A DNA stretch of 64,000 nucleotides from Shewanella basaltis (GCF_023283885.1 NZ_JAKILA010000013.1:53804-117803); one strand, 5' to 3'; counted from the stretch's first letter, positions 36,091 to 46,210 are shown. Numbers and translations are program-made. Notes: generated by a model from the sequence alone, not told the origin.

Positions 36091-37989
36091 TTATCGTTTT
36101 AGCGACAATATTGTTACGCCTTTTTGCTCCAGTTTAAGTGGTGCATCTAATTGATAAGATTGTTTATTAATGATATCGGTTCCGTACGTATAGCCATTAA
36201 ATACGCTGCTAAAACGGTGTAAGTCGAGCGCGACACTTTGATCATTTTTGTTATAAATAATCAATAAGGTTTCATCACCATGTTGGCGGCTTTGCACGTA
36301 AATGCCATCTTTAGGTACAAAATGACGTAAGTTACCTTGCTGGATAGCCAATGAGTTTTTACGGTAATTAAGGAGGGTGCGCACAAATGATAACGCTTCT
36401 TTTTGAGTGACGCTTAACCCTTCTTCGGTGAACGCGTTAACCTTATCTTGCGGCCAACCCCCTGGAAAATCACCGCGCACCGCGCCATCGTTTCGGCCTT
36501 CACTTGGGCTTTGCATAAGCACTTCTGTGCCATAAAAAATTTGTGGAATACGGTTACTTGTGAGCACGTAGGCCATGGCGATGTTGAATAAACCAATATC
36601 GTTTTTCATTAAGCTATACAGGCGGTTGGTGTCGTGATTGCCTTCAAATAACACCAAATCTGTTGGTTTAGCGTACACTACATCGTCGGCTAAACGTTGG
36701 TACAAGTTGATTAAGCCCGTGTCCCAGCCCTCGGGTTCGGTCAAACTGGCAATTAACGTGTCATAAAGCGGAAAATCCATCATGCTAGGTGTGTATGAGG
36801 TATAACCATCGTTATTTTGTTTACCAGCCTGCCAGTAACTCACTGTAATAGGGTTGCCTGTCCACTCTTCGCCAACAATATTAAAGTTGGGATACTCGTC
36901 CATAATGGCTTTAGACCAACGGGTTAAAAATGCTTTATCAGCATAAGAGTAGGTGTCTTCGCGAATGCCACTTAAACCTGCATATTCAACCCACCAAATG
37001 CTGTTTTGAATGAGATACGTCGCCATTTTAGGATCGATTTGGTTCATGTCGGGCATGGTGTCGGTGAACCAGCCTTTGTCAAAATCAGCCCTGTCACTGG
37101 CTACAGCATAAGGGTCTTGTACTGTTGTACGGCGGTGACTGGTGTATAAAATGTCCTTGGGGTTTTGTTGCCAAGCTTGTTGACCATTTATCCAACTGTT
37201 GCTTGGAAAGTTTGCCATCCAACGGTGTCCTGAGCCCATGTGATTGACTATCACATCTTTAATGACCCCAATACCAAAACTGCGCGCTTCTTGCACAAGA
37301 GCTAAGTACTCTTCGTTGGTACCAAAACGTGGGTCTATGCGATAAAAGTCAGTTGTTGAATAGCCATGGTATGAATACTTTTCTTGGTTATTTTCAAGTA
37401 ACGGATTAATCCACAGCTGCGTGACGCCTAAATCATGCAGGTAGGGCAGTGCTTTGCGGATCCCCATAATATCACCACCATGACGGCCACCATCAAAGCT
37501 GCGATCGGCTTTTTCAAGCATGCTTGGGTGATTATCGTTATCTGGATTACCGTTGACAAAACGATCAGGTGTGATGAGATAAATCACATCTTTGTTGTTA
37601 AAACCAATACGCTTGGCTGAATTGGCTTCACGTGTTAGTAACGAATAATCAAATTGGCCAATAACGTTATTTTTATCAACAATATCAAATGATAATGTTT
37701 GCGCTGGTGCGTCTTTTAACTCCAGTGTGACAAACACATGATTGGGGCTGTCTGTGGTATCGACGGCTAACAGTTTAACCTTTTTGCCTTGTTTAAGCTT
37801 AATTTGTTGCTTAGCAATACCTTCACCATAAATAAGCAACTGCAATTGGCTATTGTGCATATCTGCCCACCAAAACTCAGGCTCAACAGAAAGATGTTGT
37901 TTGGTAAAATCATTGGCATTAGCGTGCTGTACGGCAAAACTTAAACTAATACTTGCGGCAATGGCGCTGAGTTTAATAAGTGATTTCAT
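36091..37989 (-). CDS. Periplasmic GH13 cyclomaltodextrinase/neopullulanase-like enzyme
   Basis: A 632-residue GH13 enzyme with a signal peptide (cleavage near HANA, residue 25). An N-terminal beta-domain (about 30-125) is of the cyclomaltodextrinase/SusA type, followed by the barrel. Catalytic blocks: VIKDVIVNHMG, SGIREDTYSY (nucleophile Asp), IVGEEWTG (acid Glu) and LFEGNHDTNRL. A short C-terminal beta-domain follows. It would open or shorten dextrins in the periplasm. It begins 24 bases after the halogenase-like gene, with the ribosome site TAGGAGTTAAC, and is clearly in one operon with it. Confidence 0.92.
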   Translation of the reverse strand: MKSLIKLSAIAASISLSFAVQHANANDFTKQHLSVEPEFWWADMHNSQLQLLIYGEGIAKQQIKLKQGKKVKLLAVDTTDSPNHVFVTLELKDAPAQTLSFDIVDKNNVIGQFDYSLLTREANSAKRIGFNNKDVIYLITPDRFVNGNPDNDNHPSMLEKADRSFDGGRHGGDIMGIRKALPYLHDLGVTQLWINPLLENNQEKYSYHGYSTTDFYRIDPRFGTNEEYLALVQEARSFGIGVIKDVIVNHMGSGHRWMANFPSNSWINGQQAWQQNPKDILYTSHRRTTVQDPYAVASDRADFDKGWFTDTMPDMNQIDPKMATYLIQNSIWWVEYAGLSGIREDTYSYADKAFLTRWSKAIMDEYPNFNIVGEEWTGNPITVSYWQAGKQNNDGYTSYTPSMMDFPLYDTLIASLTEPEGWDTGLINLYQRLADDVVYAKPTDLVLFEGNHDTNRLYSLMKNDIGLFNIAMAYVLTSNRIPQIFYGTEVLMQSPSEGRNDGAVRGDFPGGWPQDKVNAFTEEGLSVTQKEALSFVRTLLNYRKNSLAIQQGNLRHFVPKDGIYVQSRQHGDETLLIIYNKNDQSVALDLHRFSSVFNGYTYGTDIINKQSYQLDAPLKLEQKGVTILSLKR

Positions 37990-38013
37990 GTTAACTCCTA
38001 ATTTCTTGCTGGA

Positions 38014-39498
38014 TCATCCACAAGATGTTAAAAACTGTTCGTGAGATGTCAGCAACGTAAGCTGCTGCCGATAAATGGCATTAAGATTGGCTAAAAATTC
38101 AAGTCGCTGTGCTTTGGTGATCATATTGGCGAGGGGGTTATAATCTTCTGGCATGATGCCTTGTCCTAACATGATCTGTAGCCATGCCTCATTAGTAAAG
38201 AGATCTTCCTGATGCCTAAATAAATTACCTGTAGCTTTAAAAAGGGCTATTTTGTGTTTAAGTGACTCTGGAATGTCCATTGCTCGGCAATCATGCCAAA
38301 TATCATCGAGTTCTGAGCGAGTATTGAGGTGATAGTGCAAAATAATAACATCACGAATTTGCTCAAATTCCACTTTAGATTGACGGTTATATTCATCAAT
38401 AAGTGGTTGGTTGATTTGTGCATGTGGCATTAATTTAGTTAAACGGATAATGGCAGTTTGCACCAAATGAATGCTGGTGGACTCTAACGGCTCTAAAAAG
38501 CCAGAGGAAAGCCCAATGGCAAGGCAGTTTTTAACCCATTGCTGCTGACGTCGGCCTGGGGTGAAACGAATGAGCCTAGGTTCACCAATAGCAGGCGCAT
38601 CTAAGTTATCAAGCAGTAATTGCTTTGCCTCATCATCAGACATTTTATGACTGGCAAACACCAAGCCATTACCAGTATGGTGTTGCAGTGGAATACGCCA
38701 TTGCCAACCATTTTTGTGGGCAATTGAGCGAGTATAAGGCACTATCGGCTCGACTTTTTCACAAGGCACAGCCCAAGCGCTATCACAAGGTAGCCAATGC
38801 TGATAACTGTCAAAGCCGACCTTAAATACGTTATCCAGTAACATGCCATGTAAGCCTGAACAGTCAATAAACAAATCGCCTTTAACTGTGTTGCCATTAT
38901 CAAGGGTAAGAGAGGTGATAAACTCGCGCTCATCTTGAGTGACCTGAATCACTTTACCTTCAATGCGCTTTACCCCTTTGTCGATACTGTATTTGCGCAG
39001 CAATTTGGCATAAAGCCCGGCATCAAAGTGATAAGCATGCGTAATGCCAGCAAGCTGATTGTTGTGAATTCGCGGTGTAGGGGAAAATTTACCTTCAATA
39101 GCCGCTTGATAGTTAAAGGAGTAGTCCCATAACGATTTAGCTTCAGGTTTGTCGGCTAACCAGTAATGATGAAAGGCCGTATAACCAATATCTTTACCGA
39201 ATTCGCCAAAGGCATGCATGTATTTATCGCCAACCTTGCCCCAATGTTCAAACTCAATACCCAGCTTAATAGTGGCTTTAGTTTGCTGTATAAATGCTTT
39301 TTCATCGATACCAAGCACATCGTTGAAAATTTTAAGGGGAGGGATGGTGGCTTCTCCTACGCCAATAGTGCCGATATCGTCAGACTCAATTAGGCTAACA
39401 GATAAACAGTCTTTATACAGTTTACTGAGTAATGCTGCCGTCATCCAACCTGCTGTTCCACCACCTAGAACAACAATGTGATTTACGTTAGTCGCCAT
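38014..39498 (-). CDS. Tryptophan-halogenase-like flavoprotein
   Basis: A 494-residue FAD protein of the tryptophan halogenase (PrnA/Trp_halogenase) family. It shows the FAD loop VVLGGGTAGWMTAALL, GVGEATIPP near residue 50, the WQWRIPL form of the halogenase motif WxWxIP, and GLSSGFLEPLESTSIHL. True substrates are unknown. Many marine and aquatic Proteobacteria encode such proteins beside TonB receptors for sugars, where a halogenating role is doubtful. The ATG at 39498 has AAGG six bases upstream; an ATG two codons earlier is too close to it. It lies between the TonB receptor and GH13 genes. Confidence 0.88.
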   Translation of the reverse strand: MATNVNHIVVLGGGTAGWMTAALLSKLYKDCLSVSLIESDDIGTIGVGEATIPPLKIFNDVLGIDEKAFIQQTKATIKLGIEFEHWGKVGDKYMHAFGEFGKDIGYTAFHHYWLADKPEAKSLWDYSFNYQAAIEGKFSPTPRIHNNQLAGITHAYHFDAGLYAKLLRKYSIDKGVKRIEGKVIQVTQDEREFITSLTLDNGNTVKGDLFIDCSGLHGMLLDNVFKVGFDSYQHWLPCDSAWAVPCEKVEPIVPYTRSIAHKNGWQWRIPLQHHTGNGLVFASHKMSDDEAKQLLLDNLDAPAIGEPRLIRFTPGRRQQQWVKNCLAIGLSSGFLEPLESTSIHLVQTAIIRLTKLMPHAQINQPLIDEYNRQSKVEFEQIRDVIILHYHLNTRSELDDIWHDCRAMDIPESLKHKIALFKATGNLFRHQEDLFTNEAWLQIMLGQGIMPEDYNPLANMITKAQRLEFLANLNAIYRQQLTLLTSHEQFLTSCG

Positions 39499-39507
39499 AA
39501 TCATCCT

Positions 39508-39537
39508 TAAAAAAAAGCCTCTGCAATACAGAGGCTT
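39508..39537 (-). terminator. Terminator between TonB receptor and halogenase-like gene
   Basis: AAGCCTCTG-CAATA-CAGAGGCTT with a run of T on the minus strand, 43 bases after the receptor stop. It sits inside an apparent operon, so it probably lets only part of the transcripts continue and gives the receptor a higher dose than the downstream enzymes. Confidence 0.85.
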
Positions 39538-39579
39538 ATTCTAAACAACAGCTAAGTGTTAGGAACAAGTCCTACAGTA

Positions 39580-42318
39580 TTAGAACTTGTAGTTAGCACC
39601 AAGCATGAAGTTACGACCATAGTTTTGGTAGTCACGAACATGGCGAGCATCATCACCAGTGTAAGTGATAAATGGCTCATCAGTTAAGTTATTAACCTGG
39701 AATACCACTGATAAACCATATAGTGCATCAATACCACTTTCGGTAAAGTCATAACCAATTTGCGCATCGACCACGGTTTCACCTTGAACGTTTACATTTA
39801 CGCGGCTTAAGCTGATTGCAGTAACTTCACCTAAGAAATCGCTACGGTAGCGAGAGCTAACACGGGCTTCAAAACCTGAGTTTTCATAGTAAATGGTGGC
39901 ATTAAAGGTTTTATCAGAAAGACCTGCTAAAGCGATTGGGTCGCGGTCTGCAGTTTCTCTTACTTCAGAGTCATTGTAAGAACCGTTTAGGATTGTACCA
40001 AAACCTTCTAACGCATCTGCAAAATAACCAAAGTCCACAGAGAATGACGCTTCGATACCGGCAATATGGCCACCATCACCGTTCACTGGTGCTTCGAATG
40101 AACCTTGACCTTTTCCTGGCTCAACACCTGGAATAACGTCTTCAAAATCAAGGAAGATGGTTTCAGTATAAACAGGGTTTTCTAACTTTTTGTAGTATGC
40201 TGCAATAGCGAAATAACCTTGATCGCTAAAGTAGTTTTCGTAGCTTAAGTCAACTTGATTGGCCATCCAAGGACGAAGAGTCGGGTTACCTGAACTACCA
40301 GAGTAGTAAATCCCGCCGGCACCATTTGGATCGTAATTGAAGCTTGCAGAAGCATTCATTTTGTCCATTCGAGCACGGCTCATGGTACGGGCAGCGGCTA
40401 ATACGATACGCTGGCTGTCAGTTAAACCAAGTGCAATGTTCATGCTTGGTAACCATTCTAGGTAATCATCTTCACCATAGCTATCAACGACTTCTAGAGT
40501 TCCATTGACGTTTTCAACGGCTTTAGCATTAGATGATTGGTTTGTTTGAACCGCCTGAACACCAAAGTTACCGGTTAAAGGCATATCGCCAATTTCAGTT
40601 TCAAAATCCGCTTTTACGTAGAAAGTAGATACTTTCTCTTCAACTTGCCAAGTGTTAGTTGAACGTTCAGGTTGAACGGTAGCTGCATCTAATGAGTTAT
40701 AAATGCCTGCGTTATATAATGCTAACGCATTGTAAGAAAGCATATTACCCATGCCGAAGAAGGCAAGCGATGTCGGGTTTTGTAAGTATTCATTTGGCAC
40801 AGCTAACATATAGTTATCACCGCTGCCGATTTCATAACCTTTAAGGGTTAAATATTCGCCATTATCGACTTTGTTCTTTTCGCGGTTTGTGTAGTTAACA
40901 CCAAATTCGACGCTACGCATAAAGCCTTCATCGAAATTGTAAGTGGTGCTTAAACGCAATGTGGCTAATTCATCTTCAATTTTAGGCTTGTTAATAAAAC
41001 CATCTTGCATGTTGCCATCAATTGACGGCCCCCAGCTGAATGCGCCGCCTAGTTTGATTAACTCAGGATCTGCGTAATCTAATGATGGGTCGAATAAATA
41101 ACGGCCATCGCCAGTGAAGTTAAATCCTAGGTTAGGCTCTACTGCACCAACACCATTACCACGGCCAGTACCGGCATAGGTTTCGATACCAATGTCAGTA
41201 CGTTCAACCTTTGACATAGCCAAGTCAGCTTCGATTTCCCAGTTATCATCGATGATATAGTTGTTGTTCCAACCGACTGAGATAGAGTCTGCATCACGAG
41301 TATTAATGTCGTTGCGCACTAATACCATTGCATCTTGGAAAGACCCTTCAGTGACTAAACCGTTCTCAACAGTCGTTGAGGTGCTACCGCTGTTAGCCCA
41401 ACCGCCACCCCATTGACCAGGGATTTCGATACCACGTAAAATTTGTTCATCATAGAACTTGGTGTAAAACACATCGACTACAGAGCGGAATTGTTCATTT
41501 GGTTGAAATTCTATAACCGCCATTACCCCATCACGCTCAAGTTCAGATGAACGTACATAGGGCTTAGCACCGCCTAAAATAGCATCGCCGTTAGCATCTT
41601 CTGGGTAACCCCATGCTTGCCAGCGCTCTTCTTGGTTAGGTGATTGCATGCGAGAATAACCCAACGCGATACCGATAGTGTCGTCTGCAAATTGATCGAT
41701 ATAAGAAATGCTGCCTCGGTAGCCTTTATCAGTACTGCCAGCGTTTAGGGCACCAAGTGAGTTGGTTTCACCACGTAAGTTAACAACAAAGGTTTGTTCG
41801 CCGTGTTTTAGCGGGCTGATGGTTTGCATATCAACCGTACCAGCAATAGCTTGGGTCATTAACGACGCATCAGGGGTTTTGTAAACTACCACTGAGTTGA
41901 GCAATTCAGATGGGTACTGATCAAATTCAACGCCACGGTTATCGTTAATTGACGCTTGCTCACGCCCGTTTAACGTTGCTAACGAGAAATCTGGGCCTAA
42001 ACCACGGATAGATACGACGTTAGCACGACCATCTAGACGTTGTGCGGCAATACCAGGTAAACGTGCAAGTGATTCAGCAATTGATACATCAGGTAGCTTA
42101 CCAATGTCTTCAGCTGAAATCGCTTCAACGACAGAAGAGCTAGTCATTTTAACGGCTTGTGCTTCTTGCAAACTGCGGCGAATACCAGTGACCTGGATCA
42201 CTTCGATATTTTCTTCGGCAGTCTCAGTTGTGTTGACATCATCAGCAGCGTAGGCGCTGATACTCGCACCGGCGGTGGCTAGTGCTAACGTAAGTAGGCT
42301 CGGTTTAAATAGCAACAT
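39580..42318 (-). CDS. TonB-dependent receptor for maltodextrins
   Basis: A 912-residue outer-membrane receptor. Signal peptide ends at AYA (about residue 24); the TonB box is IEVIQVTG; the plug domain shows IGKLPDVSIAESLARLPGI and VVSIRGLGPDFSLATLNGR; a C-terminal beta-barrel ends in the aromatic NFMLGANYKF. It belongs to the group typified by Caulobacter MalA and is encoded with maltodextrin enzymes, which points to maltooligosaccharide uptake; other glucans cannot be excluded. It is the first gene of the operon; an operator-like palindrome lies 208 bases upstream. Ribosome site AAAGGGGAAAG. Confidence 0.93.
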   Translation of the reverse strand: MLLFKPSLLTLALATAGASISAYAADDVNTTETAEENIEVIQVTGIRRSLQEAQAVKMTSSSVVEAISAEDIGKLPDVSIAESLARLPGIAAQRLDGRANVVSIRGLGPDFSLATLNGREQASINDNRGVEFDQYPSELLNSVVVYKTPDASLMTQAIAGTVDMQTISPLKHGEQTFVVNLRGETNSLGALNAGSTDKGYRGSISYIDQFADDTIGIALGYSRMQSPNQEERWQAWGYPEDANGDAILGGAKPYVRSSELERDGVMAVIEFQPNEQFRSVVDVFYTKFYDEQILRGIEIPGQWGGGWANSGSTSTTVENGLVTEGSFQDAMVLVRNDINTRDADSISVGWNNNYIIDDNWEIEADLAMSKVERTDIGIETYAGTGRGNGVGAVEPNLGFNFTGDGRYLFDPSLDYADPELIKLGGAFSWGPSIDGNMQDGFINKPKIEDELATLRLSTTYNFDEGFMRSVEFGVNYTNREKNKVDNGEYLTLKGYEIGSGDNYMLAVPNEYLQNPTSLAFFGMGNMLSYNALALYNAGIYNSLDAATVQPERSTNTWQVEEKVSTFYVKADFETEIGDMPLTGNFGVQAVQTNQSSNAKAVENVNGTLEVVDSYGEDDYLEWLPSMNIALGLTDSQRIVLAAARTMSRARMDKMNASASFNYDPNGAGGIYYSGSSGNPTLRPWMANQVDLSYENYFSDQGYFAIAAYYKKLENPVYTETIFLDFEDVIPGVEPGKGQGSFEAPVNGDGGHIAGIEASFSVDFGYFADALEGFGTILNGSYNDSEVRETADRDPIALAGLSDKTFNATIYYENSGFEARVSSRYRSDFLGEVTAISLSRVNVNVQGETVVDAQIGYDFTESGIDALYGLSVVFQVNNLTDEPFITYTGDDARHVRDYQNYGRNFMLGANYKF

Positions 42319-42525
42319 TCATCTTTCCCCTTTTGTGAACACTTAACAGCTTGATTTAGGTCGAGTGTTAGTGTCCTTTTGAATTTTGGTTACAGTCTTT
42401 ATTGTGTTTATGCTCCAGCATGCTTAATTAACTTTATAAGTGACTGCATAAGTGCTGAAGTTATGACCAAATTGTTGCACAACAGTGACGATACTACTCC
42501 CAGTACACTTTTGCCGACAATATTA

Positions 42526-42539
42526 TGCATACGTATTCA
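42526..42539. promoter_or_regulatory. LacI-type operator candidate 2, upstream of the TonB receptor
   Basis: TGCATACGTATTCA, 13 of 14 identical to TGCATACGTATGCA. It is in the 502-base divergent region between the TonB receptor (start 42318) and the GH13 alpha-glucosidase (start 42821). Besides the two operators, that region is AT-rich and holds no gene. Confidence 0.7.
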
Positions 42540-42674
42540 AAGCCAGCAGCAACGCCATTTAGCTGCTGTTGTATAATTTAAACACAGAGTTGAATGTGTC
42601 TTTTTGTGTAGTAAATGTATGATTTTATTGTTTTTAAGTTGTTTTGGCCAACCTGTGAAATGTAATTGTTTCTT

Positions 42675-42688
42675 TGCATACGTATGCA
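42675..42688. promoter_or_regulatory. LacI-type operator candidate 1, upstream of the alpha-glucosidase
   Basis: TGCATACGTATGCA is a perfect 14-bp palindrome with a central CG, the form expected for a LacI-family operator. It lies 133 bases before the alpha-glucosidase start and 136 bases from candidate 2, so one repressor could control both divergent units. Confidence 0.75.
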
Positions 42689-42820
42689 GGTGTATTGAAC
42701 CTGATTTCCTTATTCACGTATCCTCTGGGTATTAATAAAACAAGCGCGACCTGTTACTCGGTCGTAACATCAAGTTAACTTGCAGGGCAAAAATGCGTTA
42801 ACTTAGTTTAAGGGGATACA

Positions 42821-44452
42821 ATGGGTCAGGTAACCTGGTGGCGAGGTGGGGTGATATATCAAGTTTACCCACGCAGTTTGATGGATTCCAATGGTGATGG
42901 CGTTGGAGACTTACAAGGTATTATTGCTAAGCTTGACTACATTGCTAGCCTCAACGTCGATGCGATTTGGATTTCACCTTTTTTTAAATCGCCGATGAAA
43001 GATTTTGGTTACGACATTAGTGACTATCTTGAAATTGATCCTTTGTTTGGCACCATGGCGGATTTTGATCAACTTATTGAACAGGCGCATTTACGCAATA
43101 TTAAGGTGGTCATTGATCAGGTGTTAAGTCACACATCAGATCAGCATGCATGGTTTGAACAAAGTCGCCAAAGTCGTGACAACGACAAAGCAGATTGGTA
43201 TGTGTGGGCCGACCCTAAAGACGATGGCAGTGCACCAAATAACTGGTTAGCCATTTTTGGTGGTTGTGCCTGGGAGTGGGAGCCTCGACGCCAACAATAC
43301 TATTTGCATAATTTTCTTAAAAGCCAACCTGATTTAAATTTCCATTGTCCGCAAGTACGTCAAGCTGTACTTAATAACGTAGAATTTTGGCTTAAAAAGG
43401 GCGTAGATGGCTTTCGACTTGATGCCATTACCTTTTGTTATCACGATGAGCAATTACGCGACAACCCTGCTAAACCAAAAGACAAACGCCAAGGCCGTGG
43501 TTTTAGCGAAGACAATCCTTATGCTTATCAATACCATTATTACAACAATACCCGGCCTCAAACCGTGGGTTTTATTGAAGAGTTAAGGGAATTAATTAAT
43601 CGCTATCCGGGTGCCGTCACCTTGGGTGAGGTTTCATCAGAAGACTCATTAGCCACGATGGCAGAATATACTCAAGGCGATGATCGTTTACACATGGCCT
43701 ACAGTTTTGAGCTATTAACCGATGATTTTAGCGCAGCCTATATTCGCCAAACCGCAGAAGAATTAGAAGCCAGCATTGGTGATGGTTGGCCATGTTGGGC
43801 AATTGGTAATCATGACGTACAACGGGTTGCATCTCGTTGGGGGAAAGCGCAAGCAAACCCGACCATGATAAAAATGCTCAATGCGATGTTATTTTCTTTG
43901 CGTGGCAGTGTATGCAGTTATCAAGGTGAAGAATTAGGCTTAACCGAGGCATCGATTGAATTTAGTCAATTACAAGATCCTTTTGGTATTGCGTTTTGGC
44001 CAATGTTTAAAGGCCGTGATGGCTGTCGTACACCTATGCCATGGATTAAAAATGACCCACATGCCGGTTTTAGTGATGTGGCCCCCTGGTTACCCGTAGC
44101 ACCAGAGCATAAAAACTGCGCCGTAGATGTGCAGGATGTAGACAGTTATTCTATTTTAAACAGTTACCGGCATTTTTTAGCCTGGCGAAAACAACAGCCT
44201 TTATTGGTGCAAGGTGACATATCGTTTGTTGATGCCGACACCAATGTGTTGGCCTTTATCAGAACACTAGACTCGCAGCGAATGCTGGTTCTGTTTAATT
44301 TTTCTGGTGAACAATGTCGTTTTGACTTAGGCAAGTTAACACTAGATGAGGCTGTGCAGGGGCATGGGCTGGAGTCTGGTTATATCGCATCAGATGATAC
44401 AAGTGCTGTTATTTTGCCTGGCTTTGCCAGCTTTTATGGCAAATTGAACTAG
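42821..44452 (+). CDS. aglA: Cytoplasmic GH13 alpha-glucosidase
   Basis: A 543-residue enzyme of the oligo-1,6-glucosidase/alpha-glucosidase subgroup of GH13 (like GH13_23). It starts WWRGGVIYQVYPRSLMDSNG and has no signal peptide, so it acts in the cytoplasm on imported maltose and dextrins. Blocks seen: VVIDQVLSHTS, GFRLDAITF (nucleophile Asp), TLGEVSSED (acid Glu) and AIGNHDVQR. The alpha-1,4 versus alpha-1,6 preference cannot be settled by eye, although the residue after the first block's His varies with it. It is divergent from the TonB receptor, with an operator-like palindrome upstream. Ribosome site AAGGGGATACA. Confidence 0.93.
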   Translation: MGQVTWWRGGVIYQVYPRSLMDSNGDGVGDLQGIIAKLDYIASLNVDAIWISPFFKSPMKDFGYDISDYLEIDPLFGTMADFDQLIEQAHLRNIKVVIDQVLSHTSDQHAWFEQSRQSRDNDKADWYVWADPKDDGSAPNNWLAIFGGCAWEWEPRRQQYYLHNFLKSQPDLNFHCPQVRQAVLNNVEFWLKKGVDGFRLDAITFCYHDEQLRDNPAKPKDKRQGRGFSEDNPYAYQYHYYNNTRPQTVGFIEELRELINRYPGAVTLGEVSSEDSLATMAEYTQGDDRLHMAYSFELLTDDFSAAYIRQTAEELEASIGDGWPCWAIGNHDVQRVASRWGKAQANPTMIKMLNAMLFSLRGSVCSYQGEELGLTEASIEFSQLQDPFGIAFWPMFKGRDGCRTPMPWIKNDPHAGFSDVAPWLPVAPEHKNCAVDVQDVDSYSILNSYRHFLAWRKQQPLLVQGDISFVDADTNVLAFIRTLDSQRMLVLFNFSGEQCRFDLGKLTLDEAVQGHGLESGYIASDDTSAVILPGFASFYGKLN

Positions 44453-44499
44453 CATTTACAAACTGAAATACGAAAGGCCTTTGACCTTTGCTGGTTGAA

Positions 44500-44675
44500 T
44501 GTTGTTCGAGTTAAACACGTTTTTAGGCTAACTTTTCAGGCAGCGTTTGTTGGCCCTGTTTACTGCGTTGTCGACTCTTTGTGCAAAATAATGACACGAA
44601 AAGTCTCTACCTCGCAGTGATATAGGTAAGTAATGGCCAACAATTCGCTGCAAAAACAACCTTGCAAGTTCAACA
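44500..44675 (-). repeat. Palindromic dispersed repeat, copy 4
   Basis: A full-length copy in opposite orientation to copies 1 and 2, starting TGTTGTTCGAGTTAAA and ending CTTGCAAGTTCAACA. The arms GCAGCGTTTGTTGGCC and GGCCAACAATTCGCTGC enclose a centre with TTGTCGACTCTTTGTGCA. It fills half of the 375-base gap between the alpha-glucosidase and permease genes. The gap also holds the palindrome CGATAATTATCG; no gene is seen. Confidence 0.8.
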
Positions 44676-44760
44676 GGTCTTGGTGTTTCAGGTTTTTTTT
44701 CTGTCATCCATGGGCATTATTGAATGAGTAAATATGCCCCAATAAAAATTGTCACCTTGA

Positions 44761-44772
44761 CGATAATTATCG
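44761..44772. promoter_or_regulatory. Perfect palindrome before the sugar permease gene
   Basis: CGATAATTATCG, 56 bases upstream of the permease start. Its sequence is unlike the TGCATACGTATGCA operators, so if it is a binding site, it belongs to another regulator. The function is unproven. Confidence 0.35.
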
Positions 44773-44827
44773 CCAATATATAGAAGTAATATGCCAAACA
44801 ACAATAACTAACGAGAAGAGACCAATT

Positions 44828-46096
44828 ATGGCTTCAACAATGCAAAGTACAGAATACACAACAACTGACGGTGGTAATGGTAATTATCGGTTTGCGTTAG
44901 TGTCATTAACCTCGCTGTTTTTTATGTGGGGATTTATCACCTGTTTAAACGACATTTTAATTCCGCACTTAAAGGCGGTGTTTTCACTTAATTACACCGA
45001 GGCAATGCTGATCCAATTTTGCTTTTTTGGCGCTTACTTTTTGGTGTCGTTGCCCGCGGGTAAGTTAGTTAAAAAAATGGGTTATCAAAAAGGCATAGTA
45101 TGTGGTTTATTAATCGCCTGCTTAGGTTGTTTGTTGTTTTACCCCGCCGCGGCGTTTGCAACATACGGATTGTTTTTAGGCGCATTGTTTGTATTAGCAT
45201 CAGGCATCACCATTTTACAAGTTGCCGCGAATCCTTATGTTAACGCATTAGGCAGTGTTGAAACTGCATCGAGCCGCTTAAATCTGACCCAAGCATTCAA
45301 TGCACTGGGTACCACGGTTGCCCCTTATTTTGGGGCGGTACTCATCTTGTCTGTGGCAAGTGGCGCTGCTGAAGGTTTAAGCCATGCGCAAGCCGAAGCG
45401 GAAGTGGTTAAACTGCCATACCTTATTTTGGCCGCCATGTTAGGTGTATTAGCGTTTATTTTTGCCAAACTTAACTTACCGACCATTGCTGAGCACAATG
45501 AAGTGTCTGACAACACAGGGGTTGTTACACACAACGGCAAAACCAGCGCATGGCAAAGTACCCATTTAGTGTTGGGCGCGGTGGGTATTTTTGTTTATGT
45601 GGGCGCAGAAGTATCCATTGGTAGCTTTTTAGTTAACTTTTTAGGCGAAGAACATATTGCCGGTTTACAAGAAGCCGATGCGGCTAAATACATTACCTAT
45701 TATTGGGGCGGGGCGATGGTCGGTCGTTTTATTGGCTCTGCGGTAATGCAAAAAATTCCGGCGGGTACCATGCTTGCTTTTAATGCCTTAATGGCTGCTG
45801 TGCTTGTGTTAGTGGCAATGACTAGCAGTGGCGCTATTGCCATGTGGTCAATTTTAGGTGTGGGACTATTTAACTCAATTATGTTCCCAACCATTTTTAG
45901 CCTGGCATTGCGTGGCTTAGGCCCACACACCTCACAAGGCAGCGGTATTTTATGTTTAGCCATTGTGGGCGGCGCGATTGTACCGTTATTACAAGGTGTC
46001 ATGGCAGATGCCATGGGCTTACAACTGGCGTTTATTTTACCGGTTGTGTGTTATGGCTTTATTTTATTTTATGGCGCTAAAGGCTCAAAAATGTAA
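44828..46096 (+). CDS. FucP-family sugar:H+ symporter (glucose/galactose type)
   Basis: A 422-residue MFS transporter of the FucP/GluP family with 12 segments. Helix one carries [20 protein letters not shown], the family signature; later blocks include [14 protein letters not shown], the [13 protein letters not shown] segment and [13 protein letters not shown]. Likely cargo is glucose or galactose; its place downstream of the maltodextrin genes fits uptake of glucose released in the periplasm by GH15 and GH97 enzymes. No operator of the shared type is seen upstream, so it may be controlled separately. Confidence 0.88.
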   Translation: MASTMQSTEYTTTDGGNGNYRFALVSLTSLFFMWGFITCLNDILIPHLKAVFSLNYTEAMLIQFCFFGAYFLVSLPAGKLVKKMGYQKGIVCGLLIACLGCLLFYPAAAFATYGLFLGALFVLASGITILQVAANPYVNALGSVETASSRLNLTQAFNALGTTVAPYFGAVLILSVASGAAEGLSHAQAEAEVVKLPYLILAAMLGVLAFIFAKLNLPTIAEHNEVSDNTGVVTHNGKTSAWQSTHLVLGAVGIFVYVGAEVSIGSFLVNFLGEEHIAGLQEADAAKYITYYWGGAMVGRFIGSAVMQKIPAGTMLAFNALMAAVLVLVAMTSSGAIAMWSILGVGLFNSIMFPTIFSLALRGLGPHTSQGSGILCLAIVGGAIVPLLQGVMADAMGLQLAFILPVVCYGFILFYGAKGSKM

Positions 46097-46129
46097 TTGG
46101 TGATCCCCAGTTTACTGGCAGACAAACTC

Positions 46130-46151
46130 AGCGACCTTCGGGTCGCTTTTT
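46130..46151 (+). terminator. Intrinsic terminator of the permease gene
   Basis: GCGACC-TTCG-GGTCGC followed by TTTTT, a strong stem with a stable TTCG tetraloop, 35 bases after the stop. Confidence 0.92.
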
Positions 46152-46210
46152 CTTGCTATCAGTGGCCTAAATCCCTATGATCGGCACGTTTTTACACTGA
46201 TTGTTATTTT

